Assembly (NCBI RefSeq): GCF_013267355.1
Contig: NZ_CP053985.1
Coordinates: 6,510,001-6,574,000, forward strand
Length of the DNA: 64,000 nucleotides
From: Achromobacter pestifer
GTDB taxonomy: Bacteria > Pseudomonadota > Gammaproteobacteria > Burkholderiales > Burkholderiaceae_B
Direction: 5' to 3'
The notes under the pieces: model-generated
The model's input: only the letters and a program-made list of their open reading frames with translations
What the model was told of the DNA's origin: nothing
The model's database searches: none
Made by a program: the position numbers and the translations under genes
Shown here: piece by piece, positions 34,529 to 43,097 of the stretch
How the letters are laid out: each line of letters begins with the position of its first letter
How positions within the stretch are numbered: position 1 is the first letter of the stretch

Positions 34529-35356
34529 TCAGCCCAGGCCCAGCAACAGATCGGCCAGCAAGGCCGGATGCGTGATGTGCGCTTCGTGCGGGGCGGCGAT
34601 ATCGACCCAGTTCCAGCCGGCTTGCGATTTCACCAGCTTGCGCGACTCGTCCAGCACCGCCAGTTCGGGCTGGGTGCAATGGATGTAGGTGCGCGCGACG
34701 CCGTTGCCGATGGGATGTTTCAGGGTCAGCGGCGTGGTGTAACTGGCCAGCGGATGGGCCGTCAGGCGGCGCTTGACCCAATCGTAGTCCGCGCTTCCGG
34801 GCGTGAAGCCCCAGGGCGCAGGCAGCGGATCGGGAATCGGCACGGCCAGCCCGCCGGTGGCCTTGGAGGCCGCTGCGATGCGCGCCTCGGCATCCGCCTT
34901 CGGATACACCGAGAACGCATTCTGGCCGCTTTGCAGCACGATGGCGTCAAAGTACACCAGATGCGCCAGCCGCTGCGGAATCCGGTCGGCCACGCCCGTG
35001 ATGGGAATGCCGCCGAAGCTGTGGCCCACCAGGATCACGTCCTTCAGTTCCTGGGTCTCGATGACCTGGACCAGGTCCTCGACGAAGGTATCGATGGTGA
35101 TGTTCTTGCTCAGCAGGTGGGCGCGGTCGCCCATGCCGGTATAGCTGGGCGCGTACACGCGGTGGCCGGCGGCCAGCAGGCGGTCCGCCACCGGACGCCA
35201 GCACCAGCCGCCATGCCAGGAGCCGTGGGCCAGGACGTAGTTCCTGGCCTTCGTGGCCGGGGCAGCCGGGGCTGCCGCCCCGGCCGCTCCCGCGGCTGCC
35301 AGCGCGGGCAAGCCCGCGGCCAGCTTCAACAAAGTTCGGCGGGGAAGCATCGTCAT
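34529..35356 (-). CDS. Exported alpha/beta hydrolase with Tat-like signal
   Basis: 275 aa. LPRRTLLKLAAGLPALAAAG resembles a twin-arginine signal. YVLAHGSWHGGWCW carries the oxyanion-hole region, and VGHSFGGIPI holds the nucleophile Ser of the MenH/salicylate esterase-like family (PF12697); the base His is likely in APHEAHITHP. Substrate unknown. It ends 3 bp from the AraC stop (convergent) and lies close behind metY on the same strand. Confidence 0.85.
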   Translation of the reverse strand: MTMLPRRTLLKLAAGLPALAAAGAAGAAAPAAPATKARNYVLAHGSWHGGWCWRPVADRLLAAGHRVYAPSYTGMGDRAHLLSKNITIDTFVEDLVQVIETQELKDVILVGHSFGGIPITGVADRIPQRLAHLVYFDAIVLQSGQNAFSVYPKADAEARIAAASKATGGLAVPIPDPLPAPWGFTPGSADYDWVKRRLTAHPLASYTTPLTLKHPIGNGVARTYIHCTQPELAVLDESRKLVKSQAGWNWVDIAAPHEAHITHPALLADLLLGLG

Positions 35357-35359
35357 GGC

Positions 35360-36652
35360 TTACACCTGCGCCAACGCCTGATCCAGATCCGCCAGCAGGT
35401 CGTCGATGTGCTCGATGCCGATGGACAGGCGCACGGTTTCCTCGCGCACGCCGGCCTTCTGCAGCTCTTCGGGATTGAGCTGGCGGTGCGTGGTGGACGC
35501 CGGGTGCGTGGCCAGCGACTTGGAGTCGCCGATGTTGACCAGGCGCGTGAACAGCTGCAGCGCATCCTGGAAGCGCGCACCGGCCTCGCGGCCGCCCTTT
35601 ACGCCGAAAGTGAAGAGCCCCGGCGCCTTACCGCCCAGGTACTTCTGCGCCAGCGCGTGGTCCGGATGGTCCGGCAGGCCGGCATAGTTGACCCACTCCA
35701 CCTTCGGATGCTCGCGCAGATACTTGGCGATCTTGACGGTGTTCTCGACGATGCGGTCCACGCGCAGCGCCAGGGTCTCGATGCCTTGCAGGATCTGGAA
35801 CGAGTTGAAGGGCGAGATCGCCGCGCCGGTATTGCGCAGCGGCACCACGCGGGCACGGCCGATGTAGGCAGCCGCGCCGAAGGCTTCGGTGTAGACCACG
35901 CCGTGGTAGCTGACGTCCGGCGTATTCAGGCGCTTGAAGCGCTCCTTGTGTTCGCCCCAAGGGAACTTGCCCGAGTCGATGATGGCGCCGCCCAGGCTGG
36001 TGCCGTGGCCGCCGAGGTACTTGGTCAGCGACTGCACCACGATGTCGGCGCCGTGCTCGATGGGACGCAGCAGGTACGGCGACGGCACAGTGTTGTCGAC
36101 GATCAGCGGCAGGCCGTGGCGGTGCGCCAGGTCGGCCAATGCGGCGATGTCGGTGATGTTGCCCAGCGGATTGCCCACGGATTCCGCAAAGATGGCCTTG
36201 GTGCGGTCATCGATCTGGGCCTCGAAGGCCGCCAGGTCGGAAGGATTGGCGAAACGCGTGGTGATGCCGTACTGCGGCAGCGTGTGCGCGAACAGGTTGT
36301 AGGTGCCGCCGTACAGCGTGCTGGACGACACGATGTTGTCGCCCGCTTCGGCGATGGTCAGGATGGCGTAGGTCACCGCGGCCTGGCCCGAAGCCAGCGC
36401 CAGCGCGGCGATGCCGCCCTCCAGGGCCGCCACGCGCTGCTCCAGCACGTCGGTGGTCGGGTTCATGATGCGGGTGTAGATGTTGCCCGGCACCTTGAGG
36501 TCGAACAGGTCGGCGCCGTGCTGCGTGTCGTCGAACGCATAGGCCACGGTCTGGTAGATGGGCACGGCCACGGCGCGCGTGGTCGGATCGGGGCGATAGC
36601 CGCCATGCACGGCAATGGTCTCTAGCCGCCACGGCTTGTTCGGTTGGGTCAC
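35360..36652 (-). CDS. metY: O-acetylhomoserine sulfhydrylase (MetY)
   Basis: 430 aa, PLP-dependent Cys/Met metabolism family, at the longer MetY length. PLP Lys211 in QSLTKYLGGHGTS, cofactor Asp187 in IVDNTVPSP, and ETIAVHGGYRPD at the start. It makes homocysteine from O-acetylhomoserine and sulfide, so sulfur from the two nearby organosulfur operons could enter here, though that is only metabolic logic. Upstream lie a -10-like TACAAT (36701-36706, minus) and a GATATGG-N20-CCATATC repeat. Confidence 0.93.
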   Translation of the reverse strand: MTQPNKPWRLETIAVHGGYRPDPTTRAVAVPIYQTVAYAFDDTQHGADLFDLKVPGNIYTRIMNPTTDVLEQRVAALEGGIAALALASGQAAVTYAILTIAEAGDNIVSSSTLYGGTYNLFAHTLPQYGITTRFANPSDLAAFEAQIDDRTKAIFAESVGNPLGNITDIAALADLAHRHGLPLIVDNTVPSPYLLRPIEHGADIVVQSLTKYLGGHGTSLGGAIIDSGKFPWGEHKERFKRLNTPDVSYHGVVYTEAFGAAAYIGRARVVPLRNTGAAISPFNSFQILQGIETLALRVDRIVENTVKIAKYLREHPKVEWVNYAGLPDHPDHALAQKYLGGKAPGLFTFGVKGGREAGARFQDALQLFTRLVNIGDSKSLATHPASTTHRQLNPEELQKAGVREETVRLSIGIEHIDDLLADLDQALAQV

Positions 36653-36719
36653 GCGTGTCTCCTTGTTTATGCGGATGGCGAGGTGTGCAGTCCAGGCCGG
36701 ATTGTAGTTAGGCGGGCGG

Positions 36720-36753
36720 GATATGGATACCGCCGGGTGCTCATAACCATATC
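36720..36753. promoter_or_regulatory. Inverted repeat in the metY promoter region
   Basis: GATATGG and CCATATC (7-bp arms, 20-bp spacer) lie 68-101 bp upstream of metY near the -35 position of a TACAAT -10 element. I see no SAM or SAH riboswitch. Weak operator candidate. Confidence 0.3.
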
Positions 36754-36774
36754 ACCGCGCAGCGCGGCTTTGCG

Positions 36775-39240
36775 CTAGAAGGAGTACCGCAGGTTCAGCA
36801 TCGCGTTCCTTGGCGCTCCGTAATAACCGGTATTGAACGTCGTATCCAGAGAACTCAGATACTTCTTGTCGAACAGGTTGTTCAGGTTCAGCGTGGCCGA
36901 TAGCTGCCGGCTGAAGTCGTAGCGCGCCATCAGGTTCACCACTGCATATGCGTCCTGGCGCGCCGTCACCGTCTTGTTCAACTGCCACGGCGTGGTGGAG
37001 TAATAGATGGCGCTTTGCCAGTTCACCCCTCCGCCCACGGTAAGGCGCTGCCATGCGCCGGGCAGACGATAGGTGGTCCATACCTTGACCATATGTTCGG
37101 GCATGACGGTCTTGATGCGTACGCCTTCGCTGTCCTGCGTGCGGCTGTACGTGTAGGACGCGGCCAGGTTCCAGCCCGGCATGACTTCGCCGGTCAGCTC
37201 CACGTCGATGCCTTTGGTCTTGGCTCCCGGCACGGCGCGGTAGGCGGCGATGTTGTCCGTGCCTGGAACCAGATAACCGTCGTCCGCCACGGCAAGATTG
37301 TCCTGGCGCGTGATGAACAAGGCGGCACTGCTGTTGAGCGCGCCGCCGAACCACTCGCTCTTCAGGCCGGTCTCATAGTTGACGCCGTCGCGCGGGTCCA
37401 GCGCCCGGCCGTTGCGATCCCGGTAGTACTGCGGCTTGTAGATGCTGGTGTAGCTGGCATAGACGGTGTGTGCGTCGTTGAGGTCGTAGACCACTGCCGC
37501 GTAGGGCGTGACGACGTCGTTCGACGTGGCCTGCTGCGACTGGTTGAATACCGCGCTCGCGGGATTGGCGAATTTCTGCTGGTAATCCCATTTGTAGCTG
37601 CTGATCCGCGCGCCGCCGATAAAGGACAGCGCGTCGGTCGCGCGAAAGCGCGTCACCGCGTAGCCGCCGGTCTCGCGCACATAGGTATCGTTGTCGTAGT
37701 TCTTGACGAAGCTGGGCCAGACAGCTTCATTGCCCCATGTGTAGAGATTGAAGGGGTGTGCGGCCGCGTACCCGCTGGTGTCGCGATACACGTCCGAACG
37801 GGTGTCGGATTCCGAAAACGCCAGCCCCATCACGAAGTCGTGCCGGCGGCCGAACAGCTCGTATGGCCCTTCAATGTGCAGGTCCAGGCCCGTTTGCACC
37901 TGCCGGCTCTTGCCTCCCTGGATCCACAGCGGCATCCCCTTCCCGGTCTGCTCGTTGGCGAAGCCCGAGGACACGCTGGCCATCGCAGTCTGGAAGTCGC
38001 GCTGGCTTTCCAGGCGGTTGGCCGAGAACTTCACCGACCAGTCACGGGCAAACTTCTGCTCCAGCGACAGGAACAGGTTGGTCGCGTCCACGTCGAACGT
38101 GTTGTTGCGGGCCGCGACGTTCCGCGACCGCGCCAAATCCACCTGCTTGCCGTTGCTGTAGAAGAGCGGAAGCCCCAAACCACCCATGCTGCCGCGCGGA
38201 CGGTTGCGTTGGTAGTCCACGCCCGCTGTCAGCAAGGTGCTATCGGTCAGGTCCGCCTCGATGATGCCGTAGAACACCTGGCGCTGCTGCTGGTAGTAGT
38301 CGATAAAGCTGCGGTTCTGCTGGTAGGCCGCGACGGCGCGGCCGCGCACGCTGCCCGATGCGTTCAGGGGGCCGCCCAGGTCCGCTTGCGCCCGGTACAA
38401 GTCCCACGAACCCACGCCGGCGTCCACATGGCCCTGGAACTCGGATGTGGGGCGTTTGCGTATCATGTTCAGCGTGCCTGAAGGCTCGCCCGCACCGGTC
38501 ATCAGGCCTGCCGCGCCGCGCAACACCTCGACGCGGTCATACACAGCCATGTCGGCCAGGCTGGGCGAGACGTCTTGCGTGCCCACTTCCACGATGGTCG
38601 GTACGCCGTCAATCTGATAGCTTTCGATGGCGTAGCCGCGCGAGAGCACGTTGAAGCGCTCGCTGCCCATGTTCTGCACCGAGATGCCTGGCGTCTGCTG
38701 CAGCACCGCGTTGATGCTGTTGAGCGATTGGTCCTCGATGCGCTGGTGGGTCATGATGCTGATCGACTGCGGCGTCTCGCGTAGCGACAGATTCAAGGCC
38801 GTGGCTGTGTTGCTCGCGCCCGTGGTATAGGAGCCCGACCCTTCGGTGGGCATGGGCACGCCCGAACCGGTGACGGTCACGGCTTCCAGTTGCACCGCGC
38901 CGCCCTGCGCCGCCACGCGCTGCAAGGCGTAGCGTTTGTCGCCGGTACGCACGGCCTGCAAGCCGCTGCCGGCCAGTATCCGGCCAAACGAGGCCTCTAC
39001 CGTCAAGCCGCCCGGTACGCCATGGCTGTTCCGGCCGCGCGTGGCGGCCGGGTCGTAGGACAAGGCCAGCCCTGCCTGCTCCGCATACTGGTTAAGCACC
39101 GAATCCAGCGGTCCGGCGGCAATGGCTGACTGCGCCGCCGCCGGGGGCTCAGTCTGTGCTCGCGCCTGCCATGGCGCCGCAGCCAAGGCCAGATGGATCG
39201 CCGCCAGCCTCAGGCAATGCCGGCGTTGCGTCTTGTTCAT
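36775..39240 (-). CDS. TonB-dependent siderophore receptor with STN signalling domain
   Basis: 821 aa from the ATG at 39240 (AGGG at 4-5 bases); an ATG at 39270 lacks a ribosome site. Signal peptide through WQARAQ, an STN secretin/TonB domain (about residues 40-110, LDSVLNQYAEQAGLALSYDP), the plug (QSISIMTHQRIEDQSLNSINAVL), then a 22-strand barrel ending in the terminal Phe (NLRYSF). The STN domain talks to FecR, so it both imports an iron-siderophore and signals its presence. The siderophore is unknown. Confidence 0.93.
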   Translation of the reverse strand: MNKTQRRHCLRLAAIHLALAAAPWQARAQTEPPAAAQSAIAAGPLDSVLNQYAEQAGLALSYDPAATRGRNSHGVPGGLTVEASFGRILAGSGLQAVRTGDKRYALQRVAAQGGAVQLEAVTVTGSGVPMPTEGSGSYTTGASNTATALNLSLRETPQSISIMTHQRIEDQSLNSINAVLQQTPGISVQNMGSERFNVLSRGYAIESYQIDGVPTIVEVGTQDVSPSLADMAVYDRVEVLRGAAGLMTGAGEPSGTLNMIRKRPTSEFQGHVDAGVGSWDLYRAQADLGGPLNASGSVRGRAVAAYQQNRSFIDYYQQQRQVFYGIIEADLTDSTLLTAGVDYQRNRPRGSMGGLGLPLFYSNGKQVDLARSRNVAARNNTFDVDATNLFLSLEQKFARDWSVKFSANRLESQRDFQTAMASVSSGFANEQTGKGMPLWIQGGKSRQVQTGLDLHIEGPYELFGRRHDFVMGLAFSESDTRSDVYRDTSGYAAAHPFNLYTWGNEAVWPSFVKNYDNDTYVRETGGYAVTRFRATDALSFIGGARISSYKWDYQQKFANPASAVFNQSQQATSNDVVTPYAAVVYDLNDAHTVYASYTSIYKPQYYRDRNGRALDPRDGVNYETGLKSEWFGGALNSSAALFITRQDNLAVADDGYLVPGTDNIAAYRAVPGAKTKGIDVELTGEVMPGWNLAASYTYSRTQDSEGVRIKTVMPEHMVKVWTTYRLPGAWQRLTVGGGVNWQSAIYYSTTPWQLNKTVTARQDAYAVVNLMARYDFSRQLSATLNLNNLFDKKYLSSLDTTFNTGYYGAPRNAMLNLRYSF

Positions 39241-39314
39241 GTTCCCTGCCCCTATGTCGTGTGTACCCATGCATGACGGGCCACCACGCCATAAGGCCAG
39301 TTCCTGTTACATAT

Positions 39315-40328
39315 TCATGGCGTGGACAGGCGACGCCCGATGCGGACGATGCCGGGAATGTCCGTATTCACCACGATGGGCAGGCTGTCAGCCAGCGCAG
39401 CCAACGCCTCGTCACCGTCCAGCGGAAACACGCCCGAGACGCGCAGGTCCTCCAAGGCGGCCCTGTCATACCAGAGCAACGACCGGCGGTAGCGCGCCAG
39501 TTCGGACAGTACGTCCGGCAACGCCGCATTGCGCACGCTCAGGCGATGGCGGGTCCACGCCTCCTCGGCTGAGGGGTCCACCTGCGGTCCCGCAGCCACA
39601 TCGCGGCGCGACAGGTAAACCGAGGCGCCCTCCGGCACATCGCGGCATTGCGCGGGCGACTCGTCCCGCGGGCACGCGGACACCATCGACTCGGTAACGC
39701 CAACCCGCGTGGACGCCGGCAGCACGCGCACGACATAGCGCGTGCCGCGCGCCGTCACGGTGCCGTCGCGCGTCGCCACGACGAAAGGCCGGTTGCCAGC
39801 CTCCTTTGCCACCACTGCCAGGATCTCGCCCTGCCGCAACACGATACGGCGCTCGGTACGGGAATAGCGCACGTCGATGGCGCTGCCAGTGTTAAGCACC
39901 ACCCGGCTGTCGTCATCCAGCACCACTACGCGTTGCTCGCCGACACCGCTGGCATAGTCCGCCAACAGCCAATCGGGAGCCGCCACGCTCCACAGCATCC
40001 AGAGCACTGGAACAGCCGCCGCGACCATCAACGCCGACTTGATCGCCTGGGAACGGCGTGCCCGGGCCGGCTTGGCGCCAATCGCCGCCGCCTGATGAAC
40101 CAGCCCACGCGCCTGCGCCCCCGGCAAGGCGACGGCCGGCCCGGCCAGTGTGCGCCACACGCCATGCAGATGCTGCCACGCCCTTTCGTGCGCCGGCGCC
40201 TGTGCGCGCCAGCGGCGGCACGCATCCTCCTCATCGGGCGTAGGCGCCCCGGAAGACATCACGCTCAGCCAATGCGCGGCCTGCTCGAGCACGCGGCGAT
40301 CCGCAGACTCCTGCCCTCGTGGCGTCAT
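39315..40328 (-). CDS. FecR-like anti-sigma/sigma regulator
   Basis: 337 aa. An N-terminal cytoplasmic DUF4880 segment (WLSVMSSGAPTPDEEDACRRWRAQAPAHERAW), one membrane helix (about residues 93-116, ALMVAAAVPVLWMLW), then a periplasmic FecR domain and an STN-like C-terminal part. It relays the receptor signal to the sigma factor. It starts inside the sigma gene stop (ATGA overlap), so the two are made together. Confidence 0.92.
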   Translation of the reverse strand: MTPRGQESADRRVLEQAAHWLSVMSSGAPTPDEEDACRRWRAQAPAHERAWQHLHGVWRTLAGPAVALPGAQARGLVHQAAAIGAKPARARRSQAIKSALMVAAAVPVLWMLWSVAAPDWLLADYASGVGEQRVVVLDDDSRVVLNTGSAIDVRYSRTERRIVLRQGEILAVVAKEAGNRPFVVATRDGTVTARGTRYVVRVLPASTRVGVTESMVSACPRDESPAQCRDVPEGASVYLSRRDVAAGPQVDPSAEEAWTRHRLSVRNAALPDVLSELARYRRSLLWYDRAALEDLRVSGVFPLDGDEALAALADSLPIVVNTDIPGIVRIGRRLSTP

Positions 40329-40855
40329 GCGCAGGCCCCGCCTGCCTTGGCATCGACCAGCACATCATGGCAGGCCATCAGGGCGCGCGCGATGTACTGC
40401 GTGACCGCGCTGCACGACACTCGCAGCGCCGCCGCGATCTCGGGGTGGGTCATACCGTCGAAGGTGCTCATCAGAAAGGCCTGACCGGCCTTGGCCGGCA
40501 AGCGTTCGATCACATCCGCCAGATTCCTGATAGCCTCCACCGCCGCGGCGACGGACTCGGCCGACGGCGCGCTATCGCCGCCGTGCTGGGCCAGGTACAT
40601 CTCGGTATAGGCGCGCTCGATCTCGCGGTGGCGGAAATCGTCGATGATCAGCCGGGAGGCGGTTCGCGTCAGTAGCGCGCGCGGCTCCTGCACCTGGTCC
40701 AGCGCGCCGCGGCGGAACAGCCGCAGGAAAGTCTCCTGGGCGATGTCCTCGGCGTTGAAGCGGCAGCGCAACTTGCGCTCAAGCCAGGCACGCAACCAGG
40801 GATGGTGGCCGCTATAAAGCCGTTGGAAAAGATTGAGATGCTCGGAGGACGACAT
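40325..40855 (-). CDS. ECF sigma factor, FecI family
   Basis: 176 aa with sigma regions 2 and 4: YSGHHPWLRAWLERKLRCRFNAEDIAQETFLRLF (region 2, promoter melting) and FLMSTFDGMTHPEIAAALRVSCSAVTQYI (region 4, -35 binding). First gene of the sigma-fecR-receptor set, immediately behind a Fur box, so it is expected to be iron-repressed and then activated through FecR. Confidence 0.93.
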   Translation of the reverse strand: MSSSEHLNLFQRLYSGHHPWLRAWLERKLRCRFNAEDIAQETFLRLFRRGALDQVQEPRALLTRTASRLIIDDFRHREIERAYTEMYLAQHGGDSAPSAESVAAAVEAIRNLADVIERLPAKAGQAFLMSTFDGMTHPEIAAALRVSCSAVTQYIARALMACHDVLVDAKAGGACA

Positions 40856-40886
40856 GGCCCGGGCGCGCGGAGGCTGCGGTTCAATT

Positions 40887-40905
40887 GATATTGAGAACCA
40901 TTATT
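40887..40905. promoter_or_regulatory. Fur box upstream of the FecI-like gene
   Basis: The 19 bases from 40887 match the Fur consensus GATAATGATAATCATTATC at 15 positions. It lies 32 bp before the sigma-factor start, where Fur would block its promoter when iron is plentiful. Confidence 0.75.
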
Positions 40906-40945
40906 ATATTATGAGACCACCTTGCGCCGCCAGCGCCCGCGCGGC

Positions 40946-41662
40946 TCAGAAACGCTCGTCCATCAGCGCTGGCATCACGATTTCCCGCACGAACGACGCA
41001 TCGGACAGATTCAGCAGCGCGCGCGTCATCGCCACCACGTCGTGCACGGGTATCAAGCCGCCCTCTCCTCTCTGGCTAGCAGCGTCACGCGACGCGTCGA
41101 TGCCGTCTTGCGTGTTCAGGTAGCCCAATTGCAGGCAGGTCACCGCCAGCCGCCGCGCCCTGAAACTCTCGCGCAAGGCGTCGGCGATGCCCCGCAGCGC
41201 GTACTTGGACGCGCCGAACGTCACTTCGGGGCGGCCGCTGCCGGCCAGTCCCGAGGTGGAGCCGGTCAGGATGAGCTGCGGCTTGCGCACGCCGAGGACG
41301 CGGGGAATCAGCCGTTGCAGCAACAGGATGGTGGCGGTGACATTGATGTCGACCATGCGCGCGATTGCCTTGGGCGAGTCCGCCAGGAAGTCGTAGTCCT
41401 CGCTGAATGCATGCTCTTCCCACACGCCCAGGTTGTAGAGAATGGCATCGAGCTCATCCGGAGCCTGCGCGGCGATCTGCTCGACGGCGGCCTCGGGCCG
41501 TGACAGGTCGGCCTCGATCCAGCGCAGTTCGCAGCCAGGCGCGACGGCGACGTCCAGCGGCGCGCGGCGGGCCACGCCCACGATCAGCGCGGCATCCTTG
41601 CCCAGTCCCTCCACGAATGCCCTGCCCAGTCCCTTGCTGGCGCCCACCACCATGATCCGCAT
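40946..41662 (-). CDS. SDR family oxidoreductase
   Basis: 238 aa from the ATG at 41662 with GGAGG 5 bases upstream; the longer frame to 41986 runs through the UbiT gene. IMVVGASKGLGRAFVEGL is the cofactor motif, Tyr-Lys is in FGASKYALRG (displaced by one from YxxxK), and LYNLGVWEEHAF replaces NNAG. The Tyr position is odd and could affect catalysis. A separate gene between the Fur-controlled set and the ubi genes. Confidence 0.83.
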   Translation of the reverse strand: MRIMVVGASKGLGRAFVEGLGKDAALIVGVARRAPLDVAVAPGCELRWIEADLSRPEAAVEQIAAQAPDELDAILYNLGVWEEHAFSEDYDFLADSPKAIARMVDINVTATILLLQRLIPRVLGVRKPQLILTGSTSGLAGSGRPEVTFGASKYALRGIADALRESFRARRLAVTCLQLGYLNTQDGIDASRDAASQRGEGGLIPVHDVVAMTRALLNLSDASFVREIVMPALMDERF

Positions 41663-41749
41663 TGCCGCCTCCGTCCGATCACGCCCGGAAAAGCGCCAAG
41701 CTCCCCCGCGGCAACGACGCCCGGTATAGCACGATCCCTGGCGGATTCC

Positions 41750-41781
41750 CGCAATGCCCGCAAGCGACGGCGGGCATTGCG
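41750..41781 (-). terminator. Strong hairpin ending the nar-ubi gene run
   Basis: An 11-bp perfect stem (CGCAATGCCCG with CGGGCATTGCG) with a 10-nt loop, 3 bp after the ubiT stop. No T run on the minus strand, so termination or 3'-end protection is likely but not textbook. Confidence 0.55.
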
Positions 41782-41784
41782 CCG

Positions 41785-42207
41785 TTAACGCGTCGCGCCC
41801 TGCAGCCACGCCGGCCGTGGCGTCGCGTCCAGCCAGTTCTTGACGATCAGCCCCAGTTCCGTATCGCCCGAGATCCGCAGCCGGCGCTGGAAGAACAAGG
41901 TATCGGCGTCCGTCTCCGAGCGCATCAAGGCCAGCAGATCGGCCAGCTTCGCGCCCAACTCCAGTTCGGCGGCGGCGCCGCTCCATACCGGGCGAAAGGC
42001 CCCTTGCCGCACGGCGAAACTGCTGCGCAGGCCCAGGTCCTCGACCGTGATGGCGAAGCTGCGGCCTTCCAGCTCAGACGGCGGCGTGAGCCATTTCAGC
42101 CGCCGCGCCAGTTCCAGCCCGGCCGTGAAGTGTAGCGAGACGAATGGCGCGGGCAAACGCCGGCCCAGTCTGGCAAACACGCCGGGCACCTGGATCGCTG
42201 CGCTCAT
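41785..42207 (-). CDS. ubiT: UbiT, SCP2-domain factor for oxygen-independent ubiquinone synthesis
   Basis: 140 aa SCP2-type lipid-binding protein. The C-terminal FFQRRLRISGDTELGLIVKNWLDA is the UbiT pattern. UbiT is needed, with UbiU and UbiV, to make ubiquinone without O2. Its start overlaps the ubiV stop by 4 nt. Last gene of the nar-ubi run. Confidence 0.9.
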   Translation of the reverse strand: MSAAIQVPGVFARLGRRLPAPFVSLHFTAGLELARRLKWLTPPSELEGRSFAITVEDLGLRSSFAVRQGAFRPVWSGAAAELELGAKLADLLALMRSETDADTLFFQRRLRISGDTELGLIVKNWLDATPRPAWLQGATR

Positions 42208-43097
42208 GCCGCCGCCTCCAACAGGTCGATGCCCGGCTTGCCATGGAAGTAGCCATTGCAGCGGACCATGCCCGCCGGAGGCTGCGCCTCCGCCGGCGCC
42301 AGGCCGCGCCGCGTGGCATCCAGCGCGGCGATCGCCTCCAGCGTGCCGGCCGATTGCGGACTCACGCGCAGCACCTCGACGCCCATGGCCGCCAGGGCCG
42401 GCGCCTGTGACAGCAGGTCCAGACAGGCCCCCGACTGCACCTGGATGCCGTTGATCGCCAGGAAATCGCTAGCTTCCCGCGTGCGCATGTCCAGCCCGTC
42501 CGGATGCTCGATGCAGCGAAAACCGCAGTCGTCCTTCTTCAGGCGGAAATGCCGCGCGGTGAAGCAGCGCGCGGAAAACGCCAGCGCCATGCGGCCCCAG
42601 ACCATGACTTCCGCCTCCAGGCCCGCGGGCTTCTCGGCCATCAGGAGGGCCAAGGTCTTGCTGTCCATTTCCAGCGGCGCGACGAAGCGCGCGGCGCCGC
42701 GTCCGGCCAGCCATTCCAGGGTGCCGCCGTGATAGGCGTTGACGTGAGGGCCCGCCACGAAGGCGCGGCCGTTCAGGTGCCGCACCGCCCCCAGTTCGCC
42801 CGCTTCGACCATGAAGTCGTCCTGCCCGCAGAGCTTCTTCAGCGCGCTGGCCTCGGCGCCGGTCTCGATCAGCGTGCGGCCCGACAGCACCACCGTCTTG
42901 CCCACGGCGCGCAGGTCGCGTGCGAGATCCATCCAGTCCTCGGCGCGCAGCTCGTGCCTGCGGCTACAGACGGTTTCGCCCACGTAGAGGATGTCCGCGG
43001 GGCTGTCGGCCAGCGCCGCGTAGAAATCCAGCGTGTGCTGGCGCGACCAGTAGTACTGCAGCGGTGCGACCGATATCCGGTAAGTGCTAGATGTCAT
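42204..43097 (-). CDS. ubiV: UbiV, peptidase U32-like O2-independent ubiquinone hydroxylation protein
   Basis: 297 aa from the ATG at 43097 that overlaps the ubiU stop; ATG at 43103 is possible. Cys44, Cys178, Cys191 and Cys195 match the four [4Fe-4S] ligands of E. coli UbiV in spacing (CFTARH...CGFRC). With UbiU it hydroxylates ubiquinone precursors anaerobically, using prephenate as the oxygen source in characterised systems. Confidence 0.92.
   Translation of the reverse strand: MTSSTYRISVAPLQYYWSRQHTLDFYAALADSPADILYVGETVCSRRHELRAEDWMDLARDLRAVGKTVVLSGRTLIETGAEASALKKLCGQDDFMVEAGELGAVRHLNGRAFVAGPHVNAYHGGTLEWLAGRGAARFVAPLEMDSKTLALLMAEKPAGLEAEVMVWGRMALAFSARCFTARHFRLKKDDCGFRCIEHPDGLDMRTREASDFLAINGIQVQSGACLDLLSQAPALAAMGVEVLRVSPQSAGTLEAIAALDATRRGLAPAEAQPPAGMVRCNGYFHGKPGIDLLEAAA

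Noticed and set aside
36653..36774. Possible SAM/SAH riboswitch before metY
   Set aside because: The 122-bp leader shows no recognisable riboswitch pattern; only a weak inverted repeat and a -10-like TACAAT.
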